From: Kosakonia sp. SMBL-WEM22
GTDB lineage: Bacteria; Pseudomonadota; Gammaproteobacteria; Enterobacterales; Enterobacteriaceae
Length of the DNA: 64,000 nt
Direction: 5' to 3'
NCBI RefSeq assembly: GCF_014490785.1
Contig: NZ_CP051488.1
Span: forward strand, 3,100,001 to 3,164,000
The stretch's first letter is position 1. Each line of letters begins with the position of its first letter. A program made the position numbers and the translations under genes. Shown one piece after another: positions 61,679-64,000 of the stretch. The notes beneath the pieces were generated by a model. The model saw only the letters and a program-made list of their open reading frames with translations, was not told the origin of the DNA and made no database searches.

Positions 61679-63157
61679 TTATCCTGCGCGAAGCAGTGTT
61701 TTCAATTTCTCGTTGCGGCAAAACTGACGCTTCATCTCTACCACCAGCGCGTTACGCGACAAAACCAGCATCACGGCAAAGGCGATGGCACCCGCAGCAA
61801 CCTGCATCGCCAGCATGGCGGCGAGCGGCAGATGGCCATTCAGCGCAAGACCGAGGCCATAGCTGACCACCAGCGTCGGCAGCGACAGGTAGAACGGCAG
61901 CCACAGGCTGAGGATGTACTGCCGATAACTTGAGCCGAGCACCGGTTTAATCATTACGAAGTAGCTCAGGATGGTGTTGATAATCTGCACCAGAAGGAAG
62001 CCAAGCGTCACCCCCAGCGCACCGGCCAGATGGCCGCCAATGATAATCGCCGGAATAAAGAGAAACGTTTTAAAGACGTTGAATTTGAAGCTGATATCGA
62101 CACGCGCTTTCGCCATCAACAGCGAGCCGATCGGGTTACCGACCGCACGCAGCAGGCCAACGATGCACAGCAGTTGCAGGATCGGAATGATGCTGTTCCA
62201 CTTCTCGCCAAACACCAGCGGCACAAAGTTATTCGATACCACCATTAGCCCGAGCAGGATTGGGAAGTTGATGATCCCCACCACTGACAGCAGCTTGTAG
62301 AAGTTCAGGCGCAGCTTTTCGGTGTCATCCTGGATCTTGGCGAACGCCGGGAAGAGCACGCGGGTAATGATCGGGTTGAGCTTCATCGGCGGCACGACCG
62401 CCACGTTGTAGGCCAGGTTGTAGCCCCCGGCGACGCTTGCGCCGAGGATACGCGCCAGCACCAGCGTGGAGAGGTTAGTATTGACGTAGTTGATGATGCT
62501 GTCTGCGGTCAGCCATGCGCCAAAGCGCAGATTGGAGCTGACGGAGGCAAGGGAGAAGTGCAGACCAGGGCGGTAGATCTTGCGGCCAAAGTAGCCGAAC
62601 AGCAGCGTACGCACGGCGCTATTAACCAGATAACCGAGGATCGCGGTCATTGCCAGCGGCCAGAAGAAGGCGCTGATCACCGTAAAGCTGAACCCCGCCA
62701 TCACTGACAGAGTTTCAATCGCGCCAATCTTGTTGAACTCCAGCTCTTTTTGCATCAGCGCGCGGAACTGCTGCCCGTGCGGGATCACCACAAAGGCGAC
62801 CGACAGGGTTTTGATAAGCGGAGCCAGATCCGGGTTATTCAGCACATCGGCAATCAGATTACTCAATGAGAAGACCGCGATGCAGACCACAATCCCCAGC
62901 CCGACATTGAGCCAGTAGAGGGTGGTCAGCTCGAGGTGGCTGATCTCTTTGCGCTGAATAATCGAGTTAGCGATACCAAAATCTGACAGCGTATCGGCCA
63001 GCGCGATAATCACCAGCGAGACGGTCAGCAGACCGAACTGGTGGTTATCGATAATGCGCGCCAGCACCGTCATCTGCACCAGCCCCAGACCGATAATGGT
63101 CAGCGTGGCCATTGCTGACCACTTTGCTCCGCTGATGGTTTTTTCTCTCAGGCTCAT
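61679..63157 (-). CDS. wzxC: Colanic acid flippase WzxC
   Basis: A 492-residue MOP-family flippase with about twelve to fourteen helices. SGAKWSAMATLTIIGLGLVQMT and FGLLTVSLVIIALADTLSDFGI with SNSIIQRKEIS-like loop (ANSIIQRKEISHLE) are the usual N-terminal half. It moves the lipid-linked colanic-acid repeat across the inner membrane. Lies 9 bp after wcaJ and 32 bp before wcaK. Confidence 0.94.
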   Translation of the reverse strand: MSLREKTISGAKWSAMATLTIIGLGLVQMTVLARIIDNHQFGLLTVSLVIIALADTLSDFGIANSIIQRKEISHLELTTLYWLNVGLGIVVCIAVFSLSNLIADVLNNPDLAPLIKTLSVAFVVIPHGQQFRALMQKELEFNKIGAIETLSVMAGFSFTVISAFFWPLAMTAILGYLVNSAVRTLLFGYFGRKIYRPGLHFSLASVSSNLRFGAWLTADSIINYVNTNLSTLVLARILGASVAGGYNLAYNVAVVPPMKLNPIITRVLFPAFAKIQDDTEKLRLNFYKLLSVVGIINFPILLGLMVVSNNFVPLVFGEKWNSIIPILQLLCIVGLLRAVGNPIGSLLMAKARVDISFKFNVFKTFLFIPAIIIGGHLAGALGVTLGFLLVQIINTILSYFVMIKPVLGSSYRQYILSLWLPFYLSLPTLVVSYGLGLALNGHLPLAAMLAMQVAAGAIAFAVMLVLSRNALVVEMKRQFCRNEKLKTLLRAG

Positions 63158-63166
63158 GACCTTTCC

Positions 63167-64000
63167 TTAATACGCCGCTTTGTTGACAAAGCCTTTAAAG
63201 ATGGTCAGAAAAACGATCTTGATATCGAACCACAGGCTCCATTCGCGGATGTACTCGAGATCGAACTCAATGCGTTTTTCCATTTTTTCCAGCGTGTCGG
63301 TCTCGCCGCGCCAGCCGTTAATCTGCGCCCAGCCGGTAATACCTGGTTTTACTTTATGACGCAGCATGTAGCCCTCGATCAGCGCACGATACTGCTCGTT
63401 ATGCGCAACGGCGTGAGGACGCGGGCCGACAATCGACATCCCACCGGTGAGCACATTGATAAACTGCGGCAGTTCATCAAGGGAGGTACGGCGCAGGAAG
63501 CTGCCCACTTTGGTGACGCGCGGATCGTTCTGCGTCGCCTGGGTCACCACTTTGTCGTTCTCCATCACCTTCATCGAGCGGAACTTCCACACTTTGATCG
63601 GCTTACCATCCATGCCGTAGCGCGTCTGGCGGAAAATGATCGGCCCCGGTGAGCTCATCTTCACCGCCACGGAGATGGCCAGCAGCACCGGTGAAATCAG
63701 CAGCAGAATCAGCGACGAGAGCACAATATCTTCCAGGCGTTTCAGGATGCGGTTCACCCCCGAGAGCGGCGTATCGTACAGCGGTACAATCGGAACGCCG
63801 TTCACCTCTTCAATGCGTGAATGCAGAATGTTGAAGGTGAAGACATCCGGAATCAGGATCACCGAACAGGTGGTATCTGCCAGATCGCGTACCAGTTTTT
63901 TGATGCAGGCAGCATCATCCATCGACATCGCAATGTAGACGTTATGGATCTTGCCGCTGCGGGCATCTTCAACCAGCTGCTCAAGGTTGCCTGCCCAGCC
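63167..64000 (-). CDS. wcaJ: Undecaprenyl-phosphate glucose phosphotransferase WcaJ (partial)
   Basis: The C-terminal ~277 residues of WcaJ, the enzyme that starts colanic-acid repeats by placing glucose-1-phosphate on undecaprenyl phosphate. The frame is open to the window edge, so the N-terminal membrane helices are outside. Seen here are the CoA-binding-like domain end, the membrane segment LSSLILLLISPVLLAISVAV and the sugar-transferase core: RQTRYGMDGKPIKVWKFRSM, RRTSLDELPQF, GPRPHAVAHNEQY and KPGITGWAQI. Confidence 0.95.
   Translation of the reverse strand, partial: GWAGNLEQLVEDARSGKIHNVYIAMSMDDAACIKKLVRDLADTTCSVILIPDVFTFNILHSRIEEVNGVPIVPLYDTPLSGVNRILKRLEDIVLSSLILLLISPVLLAISVAVKMSSPGPIIFRQTRYGMDGKPIKVWKFRSMKVMENDKVVTQATQNDPRVTKVGSFLRRTSLDELPQFINVLTGGMSIVGPRPHAVAHNEQYRALIEGYMLRHKVKPGITGWAQINGWRGETDTLEKMEKRIEFDLEYIREWSLWFDIKIVFLTIFKGFVNKAAY

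Noticed and set aside
1..64000. CRISPR array or cas genes
   Set aside because: No regularly spaced repeats were seen, and none of the proteins resembles Cas.

Overview
This is an enterobacterial chromosome segment (Enterobacteriaceae, outside Escherichia/Salmonella; Enterobacter- or Kosakonia-like, which is an inference). The backbone order amn - tRNA-Asn - yeeO - tRNA-Asn - erfK - cobS - tmaR(yeeX) - yeeA - sbmC - dacD - sbcB - tsuB/tsuA(yeeD/yeeE) - plaP(yeeF) - yeeZ - hisLGDCBHAFI - wzzB - ugd - gnd - O-antigen genes - rmlCADB - galF - wcaM/L/K - wzxC - wcaJ matches the his/rfb/colanic-acid side of the E. coli map. Core genes look GC-rich; the first 5.9 kb and the O-antigen block are clearly AT-rich.

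Region 1 (1-5.9 kb) is the end of a genomic island. It stops at a 16-bp copy of the tRNA-Asn 3' end (5878-5893), followed by a tRNA-type terminator; an intact tRNA-Asn and an integrase are expected left of the window. It carries an IS30 fragment, an Mrr-like nuclease gene split by a one-base frameshift, and a minus-strand operon of five tightly packed genes: a two-helix membrane protein, a ThsB-like TIR protein, a second ThsB-like TIR gene split by a frameshift, a double-TIR protein and a free-standing SLOG protein. This is a candidate Thoeris-like NAD-signalling defence system and is the most interesting object here.

Region 2 (5.9-14.7 kb) holds a GlxA-type regulator divergent from a hydrolase/azoreductase/YciI operon, a YjfB-like gene, a NemR/AcuR-type regulator overlapping an acuI-type reductase, amn, and two tandem pairs of paralogous small membrane genes beside a tRNA-Asn.

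Region 3 (14.7-25.2 kb) is a variable backbone stretch: yeeO between two oppositely oriented identical tRNA-Asn genes, an unknown two-gene unit, a flavin monooxygenase, erfK, an NlpC/P60-like effector with a likely immunity gene, a second EF-G gene divergent from an ArsR-type regulator with a palindromic operator between them, and a decayed cobUST locus in which only cobS is intact.

Region 4 (25.4-42 kb) is conserved backbone, including an SOS box before sbmC and the complete histidine operon with its attenuator. Region 5 (42-64 kb) is surface polysaccharide: Wzz, Ugd, Gnd, a Wzx/Wzy O-antigen cluster with four glycosyltransferases and dTDP-rhamnose synthesis, a JUMPStart/ops element for RfaH, GalF, and the distal colanic-acid genes, cut by the window end inside wcaJ.
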